Shown piece after piece: positions 44,563 through 54,261 of a stretch of DNA of 64,000 nt. A program made the position numbers and the translations under genes. The notes under the pieces are model-generated. The model did no database searches. It was not told where the DNA came from and was given only the letters and a program-made list of their open reading frames with translations. Within the stretch, counting starts at the first letter, position 1. The number at the start of each line of letters is the position of its first letter. Source of the DNA: Giardia muris (Eukaryota > Fornicata > Diplomonadida > Hexamitidae); NCBI GenBank assembly GCA_006247105.1, contig CM016925.1:868001-932000 (forward strand), read 5' to 3'.

Positions 44563-47322
44563 ATGAAATCACGGCCTGGCGCGGAGATAACACCGTCACA
44601 GCCGGCCGGGACAGAGCTCCTGGCACGCCTGCGCCAAGATCTTCAAGCCAGAGATAACCTAGTAGCTCTTTATGGCCCCCAGAAAGGTTCAGCCCCTCAC
44701 TCCTCCCGCGATCATCAACGCGCCCCTCGAAGTGCCACCACGAGTAAGCTCCCAACCAAACGTTCATCTACACGGCCTGCTAGCGAGAAACCGCTACGTT
44801 CTGGAAAAACTGATCAACGACATCGAAGAGTTCGGTCAGCCATGGCAAACGCCGATCCGGCACTACTAGCTGCAAGAGCACTCTCCGCCCTTAACCAGGA
44901 GCGGCCTGTCTCAAGCAAGGGGGAGCGGCGTCGACGTATGGCCACCTACAGCGAGTCAGCATATTCGTACACAAACTTGTCAACCACCTCTGATGATGAT
45001 GAGGATGGTGTACAGACGGTGGACTTCTGCGTCCAGGCCGCAACGGGGGTTCCCGAGAACGTCCTAGCATTAGCCGAGCTACTTCGGTATGAGACCACCA
45101 CTTCTTTCAAAACGACAGACGATTATCAATGGTTAAATAAGAAAGGTGGGCCCCAAAACCCGGTCTTCAAGGACCTCTTCGACTCGCAGCTCGATTCCCT
45201 CAAGGAGATCTATGAGCGCTTCAAAAGTGATTCGTACTTCGTCGGGCTCGCCCAGGACATGCTTTACACGACAGATGCGTGGAAGGCGGGCTTCGCGCAC
45301 CTACGAGACGTCATCTACAAGGACTTCTTCGAGGCCCATGAACAGGTGATGCAGGAGCTCTCAGCGGCCGAGAAGATCGTTCGTGGCTACGAGGAGGCGA
45401 CAGAGGCGTTGAATGCAGAGAATACGGAGCTTTCGGCGCGAGTCCAGGCGCTTGAGGCAGAGAAGGATTGCCTTCAAGGCGTACAAGGGATGACTACTTT
45501 CGATTTGGAGAAGGTACAAGCAGAGAAGACAAAAGCAGAAGGCCGGGTTGCTGAACTAGAGGCGGAACTGGCCACCGTTTATGCCCATGAAGAATCCTTA
45601 CAGAACGAGATCTCAATCCTCACCGCAGAGATTCAGGACCTTCACGCAGATATCAGTTCCAAGGAACAGCGCATCCAGAAGTCTGTTGAGAAGGCACGAG
45701 AGTATAAGGACCAGCTGGATACATACACTCGGGAAGGTCAAGTCTCTAAGCTCGAGGATAATATTGCCACTCTGACAGCGAGGTTGAACGAGAAGACGGC
45801 CCAGTTCACCGAGAAGTCAGACCTGCTCGAGAAGACGGAGCGTAGAGTTTCCAAACTCCTTGCACAGAACCAAGCTATGGTGACGGAACGAGAGAAGTTC
45901 ATCTATCGTCTAGAACATAGCATGATGCGTACGGAGGATAAGCATTGTGGAAGCCTTCGCCTTTATGAGAGACTGCGTCGGACACAAGAAAGCTTATCAA
46001 ACACTACCACCGAACTGAAAGAAACAAGCGAAAAGCTTCAACGAACACAGGACCTCGCTCGTGAGTTGAAGCGGACTTTGAAAAGCCGTGAGGATGATAT
46101 CAAAGGCTCACGCGCAGAATATAATCGAATGCAAGACGAATATGGCCGGATGCATGCTGACTTCTCCTTCAAGGAGGCGCGGATCGCAACGCTGGAGCAG
46201 CAGCTGCAGCTTTATCAGCAGGAGCTTGCTGCAACGCAGGACGATATGAAGAAGAAAGCTGAGATGTTTGAGTCCGTTGCTTCAAACTCTCTTGAAAACC
46301 AGAACCGGATCGTCACCATCGAGGCGCTCAAGGAGAAGATTGAGCTCATGGAGCGCGATAGAGCTGATATGCGTTCCCATATGGCGGATCTTAAGGAGGA
46401 GATCACGGAGGCACGCACAGAAAGACAGGACGCCCTAACAAAGAAGGAACAATTGGTAAGTCAACTCGCGGGGATGGCGGAGAAACTGAACCAGTATGAA
46501 CTCGCTGTCGAGACCCAGAAGAAACTCCTCGCTGACACTGAGGAGCAACGGATTGAGATTCACAAGGCATATCTCGCCGTGCAGAATGAGATGGGTGCTG
46601 TTAAGTTAGAATTAGAGTCGGCTCGTCTCAAGGCACAATCCTATGAGCGTTCTCTTGAGGACGTGACACAACGTCTGGAGAACACCCGTGGAGAGCTTCA
46701 GTTCATCCGAAAGGAGAACGAGGAGCTCAAGCTGGGCCGCGGGACCGAAGATGACGCATTCTACAAGCTTAAACAGGACTTCGACGTGGCGATGACAAAG
46801 CAACAAGCGCAGGCGCAGGATCTTGAGGACAAGCAGCTCCGAATTCAGGAACTCATTTTCCAGAACGACAGGATGGCAAGGTTCATCGAAGAGGTGAAGG
46901 AGAATTATCGAGGCCAAAATATATTAACACTGATTAACGAGAACCTTCGCCTTAAGTCGGACTTGGATGCAATGCTTGCGGCACGCGGTTCCAAGGCGGA
47001 GCAGCATAGAACCCTTCTATCAGAGAATGCAAGTATGAAGGAGCAAGTAGCGAAGCTCCATTTGAATACGGCTGAAAGTGACGCTCGCCTTGGGATGGCA
47101 TATCAGGAGAACGAGAACCTACGCCGCAAGGCGTTCACCTTAACAAAGGACAATAAGGACGTGCGCGACAAGCTAGCGCTGCTTGAGGGCCGTGTCAAGT
47201 CGCATGAGCACAAGATCGAGACGCTGAAGGCAGAGCTCGACAAGCGGAATCGCCTTCTCGCGGCCCGGGACCTCGAGATCGGGAAGCTGCGAGCACTATG
47301 CGTCAAACTGACGAAGGAGTGA
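44563..47322 (+). CDS. Long coiled-coil protein (start uncertain)
   Basis: Up to 919 residues, not recognised. From the region near 45000 it has an N-terminal globular part (LALAELLRYETTTSFKTTDD, then helical LKEIYERFKSDSYFVGLAQD) and then, from about residue 260, an almost unbroken coiled coil to the end with heptads rich in Glu, Lys, Gln and Leu. The ending EIGKLRALCVKLTKE has no tail domain. Such proteins build basal bodies, the median body or the ventral disc in Giardia, but nothing specific identifies this one. Start choice is difficult: 44563 (MKSRPGAEITPSQ) is the first plausible ATG, but a second frame between 44672 and 44869 looks better coding, so 44842 or 44938 are real alternatives. 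The stop overlaps AGTGAAC. Confidence 0.75.
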   Translation: MKSRPGAEITPSQPAGTELLARLRQDLQARDNLVALYGPQKGSAPHSSRDHQRAPRSATTSKLPTKRSSTRPASEKPLRSGKTDQRHRRVRSAMANADPALLAARALSALNQERPVSSKGERRRRMATYSESAYSYTNLSTTSDDDEDGVQTVDFCVQAATGVPENVLALAELLRYETTTSFKTTDDYQWLNKKGGPQNPVFKDLFDSQLDSLKEIYERFKSDSYFVGLAQDMLYTTDAWKAGFAHLRDVIYKDFFEAHEQVMQELSAAEKIVRGYEEATEALNAENTELSARVQALEAEKDCLQGVQGMTTFDLEKVQAEKTKAEGRVAELEAELATVYAHEESLQNEISILTAEIQDLHADISSKEQRIQKSVEKAREYKDQLDTYTREGQVSKLEDNIATLTARLNEKTAQFTEKSDLLEKTERRVSKLLAQNQAMVTEREKFIYRLEHSMMRTEDKHCGSLRLYERLRRTQESLSNTTTELKETSEKLQRTQDLARELKRTLKSREDDIKGSRAEYNRMQDEYGRMHADFSFKEARIATLEQQLQLYQQELAATQDDMKKKAEMFESVASNSLENQNRIVTIEALKEKIELMERDRADMRSHMADLKEEITEARTERQDALTKKEQLVSQLAGMAEKLNQYELAVETQKKLLADTEEQRIEIHKAYLAVQNEMGAVKLELESARLKAQSYERSLEDVTQRLENTRGELQFIRKENEELKLGRGTEDDAFYKLKQDFDVAMTKQQAQAQDLEDKQLRIQELIFQNDRMARFIEEVKENYRGQNILTLINENLRLKSDLDAMLAARGSKAEQHRTLLSENASMKEQVAKLHLNTAESDARLGMAYQENENLRRKAFTLTKDNKDVRDKLALLEGRVKSHEHKIETLKAELDKRNRLLAARDLEIGKLRALCVKLTKE
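44672..44869 (+). CDS. Possible small hidden gene or frameshifted exon, 65 residues
   Basis: In the +1 frame relative to the coiled-coil gene, an ATG-led frame of 65 codons looks more protein-like than the main frame. It contains hydrophobic stretches and helix-like segments (VHLHGLLARNRYVLEKLIND) and ends PWQTPIRHY. Hand-counted, about 42 of 65 third positions are G or C, against about 26 of 65 in the main frame, where the encoded sequence is Ser/Arg/Thr-rich with no pattern. This could be a separate small gene preceding a coiled-coil gene that starts at 44842 or 44938, a programmed or sequencing frameshift after 44670, or chance. No known family was recognised. In-frame TAG lies just upstream of the ATG. 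Confidence 0.35.
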   Translation: MAPRKVQPLTPPAIINAPLEVPPRVSSQPNVHLHGLLARNRYVLEKLINDIEEFGQPWQTPIRHY

Positions 47323-47324
47323 AC
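47318..47324 (+). promoter_or_regulatory. AGTGAAC poly(A) signal overlapping a stop
   Basis: GGAGTGAACG at the end of the coiled-coil gene contains AGTGAAC with the TGA as stop codon, an exact AGTRAAY match. The convergent neighbour stops one base further on. Confidence 0.7.
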
Positions 47325-47325
47325 G

Positions 47326-48999
47326 TCATCGGTTCGCGAGCTTCCTGATCGTCTGCTCCAGTACCGCTCGGTACTTCGATTCGAGATTCTGGGCTTGCTG
47401 ACGATATTGACGTTCGAGGTTTGTGACAGTGGTCTTGAGCTCCCGGTTCTCCGTGGCGAGCGCCGACTTCTTCTCACGCTCGTTTGCTAAATCCGCGGAA
47501 AGCCGATCGAGTTTCTTGTACAGCTCTTCAACTCCAAGCTCTCCACGTGTTGGATCCGGAGCGTTATGATACTGGCGGATTGATGACTGTAAAAGGCCTG
47601 ATGAGGTGTGACTATTTGCCAAGGAAGTACGTCCAGATGAACGAGCTGTTTGAGGTTGAGGCCTTGTCGCGGAGCCCGGACGCGTAGCCTTTTGAGAGGT
47701 TGGTCTGCGAGACGAGAAGACTGAGTCCTTGACACAAGCGCTCACACGCCGAGTCGGAGAGCCCTGGATCGCCTCATAATAGGAGCCGGCGAGAGGATTA
47801 TTCGCTGGGATTCGTCGTCCACCAGGGGTATCTGCCATATGGCGAACCTCTGGACTTGTCGCCTTAATATCCGCGACACAGCGTTCAGGGCTTTTGAGTA
47901 AGACGGGGTTCTGGGTCCCGATGCATACCAAAGTGTTCTCGGTCGTTGGAATCTGTCGTCGAGTCACTTTCGAGACGACCGTTTGAACGCCAGTGTTATT
48001 CAGTTCTCCATCTTGCCCATAAATCCCATACTCAGTTGTTCCATTGATTCTGATCTGTGTTGGACCGGCCCTCCCACCCGCAGGTCGACGTGCTGGAGTG
48101 CTTATAGATGCCGCTCCCGGACGATGTGCACTACTGGGACGCCGCATCGAAGCATTCAGATCATCAGTTGTCAAGGTACTCCCGCGGACTGAAGCACTTA
48201 GCCCTCGTTCGGAGGCTCGAGGAGTGGTCGCAGTGGCTGGTCTTCTATTGTCCCCAGCCCTTCCTCGTAGTCTCTCGTTCGCCTTCTTGACCTCCACAAG
48301 CTGTTTCTTGAGCTGAGAGATTTCCTCCTCATAATCCTTGGCACGCTTCTCATAAACGCTACTGGATAGACGAGACTCATGAAGCTCCTGACGAGCCTCA
48401 TGTGCCGACTGTCGTAGGTTATCGGCTTCCAGACGAAGCTTCTCGATGTCCTCTTCATACTTACTATCCCAGATGAAACGTCCGTCGGTTAGGTCAGGAA
48501 GGTGTTCCAGTTGTAGGATCTCATCTATGATAGCGGAATGCTTCACCTTCCCGGTTTGCGTCTCCCCAATCACGGAGATCGCCGCATCGAGGCTACCGCG
48601 CGCGTTCTGGTAGCAACTCAGCTGCTGCAGAATCTCCGGATACGCCAAGATGACGTGCTCATAGACGACGTCAGGGAGACGATTCTGTCGACGTGCTTCG
48701 GTCAGCTGTGTGACAAGTGCAGGAGGCCTAGCGGCAGCCATGACCGCAATATCGTCATAGATCAGCTTCAAGACGTCCGGCTTCAGTGCATCGTGGGTGC
48801 TGGTCGCGAGCTGTCTAATCCCCTGGAGATGGAAACCCTCGATGACAAGTCCAAGCATCAAGTGAAGGGCCTCTGCCGACTTGAACCCGTACCCGAGCGC
48901 CTGTATCAAGGAGAGAAGCGTCGACTGGGGCAGAGTGATGGTGGTCGCGTTCGGATCTGCGTCAGATGCCAACTGAGTCAAGGCTAGGGAGGAATTCAT
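47326..48999 (-). CDS. Coiled-coil protein with Ser/Arg-rich middle, unknown
   Basis: A 557-residue protein, not recognised. The N-terminal 160 residues are helical and compact (LPQSTLLSLIQALGYGFKSA, then LKLIYDDIAVMAAARPP), unlike LisH in detail. A coiled coil spans about residues 175-255 (EEDIEKLRLEADNLRQ). The centre (about 255-470) is rich in Ser, Arg, Pro and Thr and likely disordered. A second coiled coil closes the protein near residues 490-555 (LSADLANEREKKSALATENREL). This layout suits a cytoskeleton- or microtubule-associated protein, but that is inference. The ATG at 48999 is used; the frame opens earlier only at GTG. Its stop is 3 bp from the convergent coiled-coil gene. Confidence 0.75.
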   Translation of the reverse strand: MNSSLALTQLASDADPNATTITLPQSTLLSLIQALGYGFKSAEALHLMLGLVIEGFHLQGIRQLATSTHDALKPDVLKLIYDDIAVMAAARPPALVTQLTEARRQNRLPDVVYEHVILAYPEILQQLSCYQNARGSLDAAISVIGETQTGKVKHSAIIDEILQLEHLPDLTDGRFIWDSKYEEDIEKLRLEADNLRQSAHEARQELHESRLSSSVYEKRAKDYEEEISQLKKQLVEVKKANERLRGRAGDNRRPATATTPRASERGLSASVRGSTLTTDDLNASMRRPSSAHRPGAASISTPARRPAGGRAGPTQIRINGTTEYGIYGQDGELNNTGVQTVVSKVTRRQIPTTENTLVCIGTQNPVLLKSPERCVADIKATSPEVRHMADTPGGRRIPANNPLAGSYYEAIQGSPTRRVSACVKDSVFSSRRPTSQKATRPGSATRPQPQTARSSGRTSLANSHTSSGLLQSSIRQYHNAPDPTRGELGVEELYKKLDRLSADLANEREKKSALATENRELKTTVTNLERQYRQQAQNLESKYRAVLEQTIRKLANR

Positions 49000-49182
49000 T
49001 GAGCCCGAAATTTTAGCGTTCTTTGACTCCAGACTGAATACTCCGAGGCCTTGGATGGCCACACACCGTTCCTGGCCTACGAGTCCAATCAGAGACGTAG
49101 AGGCGGCCTTTGAGGATGATCGATTTCCATACTACGACCCTGGTTTCTACAAGAACAAATCAATCTCCCCTGGGAGAAAAAA

Positions 49183-51015
49183 ATGACGAGAGAACGTGAA
49201 GCTGAAGAGATCAAGATCCGAGCCAATGCGGCGTTCGGTAAGAAGCAGTACCAGGAGGCGATTAGGCTCTATGGAGAGGCTATTACGTTACATCCAACTG
49301 CAATCTACTACTCAAACAGGGCGGCCTGCTATCTTCAGCTCAAGCAGTGGGATAAGGCCTTGACTGACACTAGAGAGGCCGTGAAGCTCGACCCCACGTA
49401 CGCTAAAGGGAAGGTGCGCCACGTTGAGGCGTTGATCCGTGTCGGCTGTGGCGATGAAGCACTTCGTTACGCAAATGAGCTATATTCTGCAGAGGGATCC
49501 ACAAAGAACCACGAGCTCGTGGAGAATGCGACGCGTTGCAAGGAGCTCTCCGAAGGTAGCGGGACCCTTTTCCTCGATCATTTGAACCAGGGTGCGCTCA
49601 CCCTTGCTCGTGGGTGGTTGTCCGTGGCTGCACAGATCTCCTCGGGGACCGTCGTCCTTGCATCGACAGAGGAGCGCTCGAAGTCAGAGGCGAAGCAGGA
49701 CGAGGTGGACTTGCAATGGTGTGAGCTCATCGAGTCCATTTCGACCGTTCGCGATCAGGCCTGTGCCATTTTCAGCCAGATCACTAGCGATAGCAAGTTC
49801 CTTCGTAATGAGATGCTGGGGTACTCTGTTGATCCCCTTTTGTATGTTTATCAGCGTCTTCTGACGAAGTGCATATCCGACGTTTGCGACGTTGGAGTGC
49901 GTCTTGGACTCGACGGCTTCCCGGGCCAGGAGGTTGATGAGAAGGGAGATCGGAAGCCTCTTCCGAACTATGTTGGAAATGCCCTTTCGGAGCTCCAACG
50001 AATCGGGCGTTCTAGCCAGCCCATGTATTGCGCACTTCTTGCCTCAGCGATGCTTCTCGGTGAGGCAAACATCTCCGACGTGGACTCGGTCCTGATGCGT
50101 GCCGGTCAGGCTCCAGGAGCAGGAGAATTTCAACTCCCACAGTTCTCGCGTTGTATTAAGGAGTACATCTCGCAGAAAGATGCTGGCTCCTCTTCCTTCA
50201 AGGCTAACAAGTTTGACACCGCGCTCGTGCGGTTCAATAGTGCTCTTAAGGCCATCATGGATCCTAGCACGCTGAGTAGCGAGAGTCTTTCCGGCCTGGC
50301 GGCGATGATTTACCTCGCGCTCCGCCAGTCCGCAGCCGCAGTCCTCAGCAATGCTGGGATGTGCTTAAATAAGCTTCGGCAGAACGGAAAGGCCTTGGCC
50401 TACCTCCGCGCGGCGATCCTCATCGACCCGTCGTACTACAAGGCTCACATAAGGGCAGCCAATATCTACAAGGAGCAGGGGATGCTCCTCGAGTGCATTC
50501 GCGAGTGTGGGTACGCCATTTCGATTGACGAGAACGGCTCGAAGGGCTGCCAGGAGCTTGCGAAGCAGTGCCAAGCGGATGCCGTGAAGTACTCGCGGCC
50601 CGATTACTACGCGTGGCTCAACGTCCCGCGGACCATTGACCCGACCTCGAACGAATACTCAAGCGCATATCGGAAGGCATGTCTTAAGTGGCATCCTGAC
50701 CGTCATCGTGACCCCGTGAAGAAGCGTTTCGCCCAGATCAAGTTTCGACAGGTCCAGGAGGCTGATTCCATCCTTAAGGACCCACAGAAGCGACGGATTT
50801 ATGATAGTGGCGGCAATCCGGCTGCAGGTGGCGCCGAGGGTGCTGGTGTTCCAATGAGCATGAATATGGGTGGGATGGGAATTGACATTGGCTCGATCTT
50901 CAGCAGTATGTTCGGAGGAGGAATGCCGGGCGGGAACGTCCGTATCCAGTTTGCGACCAGTAGTGGTGGTCGGGGAGGCCCAGGGATAGATCTTTCACAG
51001 TTTTTTTCCTTCTAA
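49183..51015 (+). CDS. TPR-DnaJ co-chaperone (DNAJC7-like)
   Basis: A 610-residue Hsp40-type protein that would link Hsp70 and Hsp90 to client proteins. Three TPR-like repeats lie in residues 5-105 (ANAAFGKKQYQEAIRLYGEA begins the first), and a second TPR group spans about residues 335-465 (FKANKFDTALVRFNSALKAI, KLRQNGKALAYLRAAILIDP). A J domain follows near residues 480-545 with the essential HPD tripeptide inside CLKWHPDRHRD and the helix IV ending DPQKRRIYDSGG. The Gly/Met-rich tail (GMGIDIGSIFSSMFGGG) resembles DnaJ G/F segments. The arrangement TPR-TPR-J matches DNAJC7. The ATG at 49183 follows a run of A residues (GGGAGAAAAAA), a typical initiator. Confidence 0.9.
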   Translation: MTREREAEEIKIRANAAFGKKQYQEAIRLYGEAITLHPTAIYYSNRAACYLQLKQWDKALTDTREAVKLDPTYAKGKVRHVEALIRVGCGDEALRYANELYSAEGSTKNHELVENATRCKELSEGSGTLFLDHLNQGALTLARGWLSVAAQISSGTVVLASTEERSKSEAKQDEVDLQWCELIESISTVRDQACAIFSQITSDSKFLRNEMLGYSVDPLLYVYQRLLTKCISDVCDVGVRLGLDGFPGQEVDEKGDRKPLPNYVGNALSELQRIGRSSQPMYCALLASAMLLGEANISDVDSVLMRAGQAPGAGEFQLPQFSRCIKEYISQKDAGSSSFKANKFDTALVRFNSALKAIMDPSTLSSESLSGLAAMIYLALRQSAAAVLSNAGMCLNKLRQNGKALAYLRAAILIDPSYYKAHIRAANIYKEQGMLLECIRECGYAISIDENGSKGCQELAKQCQADAVKYSRPDYYAWLNVPRTIDPTSNEYSSAYRKACLKWHPDRHRDPVKKRFAQIKFRQVQEADSILKDPQKRRIYDSGGNPAAGGAEGAGVPMSMNMGGMGIDIGSIFSSMFGGGMPGGNVRIQFATSSGGRGGPGIDLSQFFSF

Positions 51016-51171
51016 GGGAGGATGCAGCGCGTCCTCCGCCGATCAGGAGACGGAGGAGGGCGGTCAGGCGTCGCGGGAGGACTGGCACTCGGCGGCTCTT
51101 TACCTCTTATTACTCGCGCTGATTGCGGTTCTTAGCCGGCGAATAGCTGCATCATAGGTATAAAGGTGACT

Positions 51172-54100
51172 TCAGGATAGGGCGGTGGCGATATCTGCGC
51201 GGAACTTGTCGAGGGATTCGGCAAGTTTCGTCACTCGTGCGCTAGCAAGGAACTGGCCGATGCGCCCAAGGCACGCCACGTTCTCTCTTTTCTCTGCCAT
51301 GAGTTCTGCCGACCCTCCTCGACTCGCAAGGGAGGCGTGAAAATCCTCGAGGTAAAGTTTCGCCAGGTGAGTGATGGAATGATAAAGACCCATTTGAACG
51401 CGCTGGTACTCGAAGATGGACGAGGCTTCGGGGGTGAGAAATGGATGTATTAGCTCGTTTGGTGACAGGTTGTAGACAAGCATCTGGTTCGTTAGAAGGT
51501 GCTCTAGCTGCCCGATTAGCTTCGAGAAGGCAGGGCTGCGAGCTTCAAGCTCTGAGTTGATGTGACATATCGCCCGAGGCCAGAAGACTACCAGGATGAG
51601 GCCATATACCGCACCAAGCATTGGAAGGGGCGCAACAATTGGAGTGAAGACAGAGTTATGACTGTGGATCGGAGCCATCCCATGCTCATCTAAGAAGGCA
51701 CCAAGGATGGCATCGTCCAGCTTCGGTGCTGCATAATTGGGCGTCCCTAGAGTAACCGTTCGAGACGCCGATGGTGATAAGGGAACATCAGACTCTTGTG
51801 CCAACTTGACCAGCTCCAAGTTGTACGCTTCCAGGAGTGCAAGGCCAGCTGAGGTGAGAGTATCTGCATATTGAATGATATCCTCGGTATCAGAAGCAGC
51901 ATATAAGGACGTGATTAATGCAAGCTGTGACGCCACACCGTACTTATCTGTCACAATACTCAATGCTTTAGATGACGGATCATCCCTCTTCATTGCCTGA
52001 ATGATGGTGTCCTCTCGTTTATACACCTGATTTAAAAGGCTCGCTACCTCTCGATTGGACCTGTTCGAACTGAGCCTCCTAAGAAAGTCGACTAATGTCG
52101 CACTGGGTTGGCCCATAGCGTTGGATGCTGCTTCAGAAATGACGAGCCCGGATACATCTGCCACCGTGATCGTGGTTAACGCCTTAATGGGCTCCACTGC
52201 CCAATCAACCCGAATCGTCTTCTCATCACTGAGTGCCAAAAGAGACTTCTTCGTGGAGGAGACGACGGCCTGGAAAAATGGTTTGAGTGGAATGGTTCCC
52301 CAAAGGCATACGGCACTAGGTAATAAAGGCCAGGCGAAGATGTGTAGGCTGTAGTGGTTCTGTTCTATAATATTGGAAAGCTGCCCAAGAATCAAGTAAG
52401 GAGTAAACTCCGTCTTCTCACGGGAGAGGTATGCGAGAATCTCCATGACGCAACGCATGAGAACACGGGTTGCAACCGGTTGACTCTTCACATTCTCAAG
52501 AACCTTCACCACCTCCTCCATGAGTACCCGCTCAAGCTGCTTACGTAACGTTTGACGTGACGCTTCGGGAGCGTCAAGCCAGCGCTGACACATTCCCTCC
52601 AGAGTAAAACGTAGGTCGTACGCAGTGAACTGAAGCTGAACGTTCTCGGTAGGGAGAAGACAGCGCTCTTGCGGAAGAGATGGAGGAATGAAGGTGCAAA
52701 GGTTCTGGAGAGTGCGCGCTAATGTTGATGCTTGAATCATGCTCATCGTGGTTCGTCCCATCAGGTAGTTATGTGCTGGCTTCAAAAGCTCGAACAAGTA
52801 TCGTAAAATCTCGCTCTTCTGCGTTACACTCAACGAGGATGAGTCAAGAGCATCGAAGCGTGAGAAGGTGTAAGTGAAAGCCCGTTCTAGGTCGCGTGCA
52901 TAGATAGAGGCGCAGATGTACAAATGATCTTGGAGGATTGCATCACCCTCCTCCGGGATTCGGTCATAAATGGCGTTGAGCATCGGGTTCTGGCGTGCAA
53001 AGCTTGTGACCATCCCGGAATACCACTCCATCGCCTTAGAACCGAGTGAGAAACGAGTAAAAGTTCCATTATCACAGATGTTCCAGAAGTGTACCCCCTG
53101 CCGTTGAATAAACCCACCATTGACAAGCCCCGTCGCAGTTCCGGAGGAGAATTGCGCCAGGATGCAGATTGTCGAGATGAATCGACAGAGATACAGCCGC
53201 TGGCGTGTAACGACGAGGAAGACGTCGGGAAGCGTTGGACTGAACGATATCTCCAAAATAGCCGTAGGGGAAAGCTGCTTGCATGTGACTAGGCTGTTTC
53301 CTCTACGGGTGAGAGCATATATAACCCCGATATTGGACCCGACTAACCAATAGTCTGGAAGGAATGGAGAGGATGCGGCTGCTGTAAGATATCCGGAGGT
53401 GAACTGAAGACCTGCTCCAGGACCAGTACCTCCAGGACTTGACACGTTGACAGGCTTCGTCGGTAGCTTCGGATTGATGGTCAAATATAAGCACTGATCC
53501 TCAAGGCCAACCAACGTGACAACGCTTGTGGGTCCTTCTTGAATGACCCGAATCTGTATGATATTTGTTTGATAATCGCAGGTGTAGACAGGCTCGGGGA
53601 GCGTCAAGTTACCACTTCGGGACCGAAATGCAAGAAGAGACTCAACTGCATACACCCCAAGGTGGGTGTTGGTCCCAATGTAAGCGAAGTGCTTGCTAAG
53701 AGCCGAGGAGACTATCGATATGGTGGCGACCTCTTGTCTTGCACTTGAGCCCGTTGCTGACAACAGCTTTGCCTGCCGTGCGTTGATCAGCTGTAATAAT
53801 GGGTCGTTGGGATCATCGCTCTTCGAGGCGGGATCACGAAGACCACGGACATTGGAACGCGGACCCTCGGTTGGGATCGATAAGGAGATGGCACAAACGC
53901 GTTCAGGCTTGTCTCGGAGCTCGAAGAGTAGTAGCATCGAGGTGTGAGTCGTTAGAAGAATGATGTTACCAGAATATGAGGCGTCACGAATCCCTTCTGG
54001 CACCTGCTGCGTCGACTGCACTCCATCATCAGTAGAGTAGATGGAGAACGAGTTGAGGAAGATGAGGGCAAAGCGCCCATCATCAAGGAGGAAGGCGTGA

Positions 54101-54252
54101 GTAAGGTACTCACAAGCTAATGGGGTCGTGTCTGCAAGGAACAGATCCGACGCATCGCAGCGTGCGGCGCATAGCTGGGTGGGATGACGCCATTCACTGT
54201 AGCAATCCCCGGTCACCGCTGGAATGCGGAGGTGATGCTTCAAGCAGGCCAT
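51172..54252 (-). CDS. Beta-propeller plus alpha-solenoid scaffold protein, unknown
   Basis: A 1026-residue protein without a recognised family. Residues 1-410 are rich in short beta strands with the rhythm of a propeller (YWLVGSNIGVIYALTRRG, LPDVFLVVTRQRLYLCRF), although canonical WD40 dipeptides are scarce. Residues 430-1026 are helical (LARTLQNLCTFIPPSLP, FLRRLSSNRSNREVASLLNQ). Propeller-then-solenoid proteins build nuclear pores, vesicle coats and tethering or intraflagellar transport complexes. A divergent nucleoporin (Nup133/Nup155 type) or coat component is possible, but I could not match diagnostic residues, so the role is inference only. Start at 54252; the preceding gene on the same strand ends 9 bp upstream, so the two may share a read-through transcript. 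Confidence 0.7.
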   Translation of the reverse strand: MACLKHHLRIPAVTGDCYSEWRHPTQLCAARCDASDLFLADTTPLACEYLTHAFLLDDGRFALIFLNSFSIYSTDDGVQSTQQVPEGIRDASYSGNIILLTTHTSMLLLFELRDKPERVCAISLSIPTEGPRSNVRGLRDPASKSDDPNDPLLQLINARQAKLLSATGSSARQEVATISIVSSALSKHFAYIGTNTHLGVYAVESLLAFRSRSGNLTLPEPVYTCDYQTNIIQIRVIQEGPTSVVTLVGLEDQCLYLTINPKLPTKPVNVSSPGGTGPGAGLQFTSGYLTAAASSPFLPDYWLVGSNIGVIYALTRRGNSLVTCKQLSPTAILEISFSPTLPDVFLVVTRQRLYLCRFISTICILAQFSSGTATGLVNGGFIQRQGVHFWNICDNGTFTRFSLGSKAMEWYSGMVTSFARQNPMLNAIYDRIPEEGDAILQDHLYICASIYARDLERAFTYTFSRFDALDSSSLSVTQKSEILRYLFELLKPAHNYLMGRTTMSMIQASTLARTLQNLCTFIPPSLPQERCLLPTENVQLQFTAYDLRFTLEGMCQRWLDAPEASRQTLRKQLERVLMEEVVKVLENVKSQPVATRVLMRCVMEILAYLSREKTEFTPYLILGQLSNIIEQNHYSLHIFAWPLLPSAVCLWGTIPLKPFFQAVVSSTKKSLLALSDEKTIRVDWAVEPIKALTTITVADVSGLVISEAASNAMGQPSATLVDFLRRLSSNRSNREVASLLNQVYKREDTIIQAMKRDDPSSKALSIVTDKYGVASQLALITSLYAASDTEDIIQYADTLTSAGLALLEAYNLELVKLAQESDVPLSPSASRTVTLGTPNYAAPKLDDAILGAFLDEHGMAPIHSHNSVFTPIVAPLPMLGAVYGLILVVFWPRAICHINSELEARSPAFSKLIGQLEHLLTNQMLVYNLSPNELIHPFLTPEASSIFEYQRVQMGLYHSITHLAKLYLEDFHASLASRGGSAELMAEKRENVACLGRIGQFLASARVTKLAESLDKFRADIATALS

Positions 54253-54261
54253 TTTTCATGT

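Noticed and set aside
48999..49062. GTG- or TTG-led longer starts for several genes (e.g. 49062, 32381, 32211, 44434, 41181)
   Set aside because: Initiation at non-ATG codons is not expected here, and in each case an ATG with AT-rich upstream sequence or a family-like N-terminus lies just inside.
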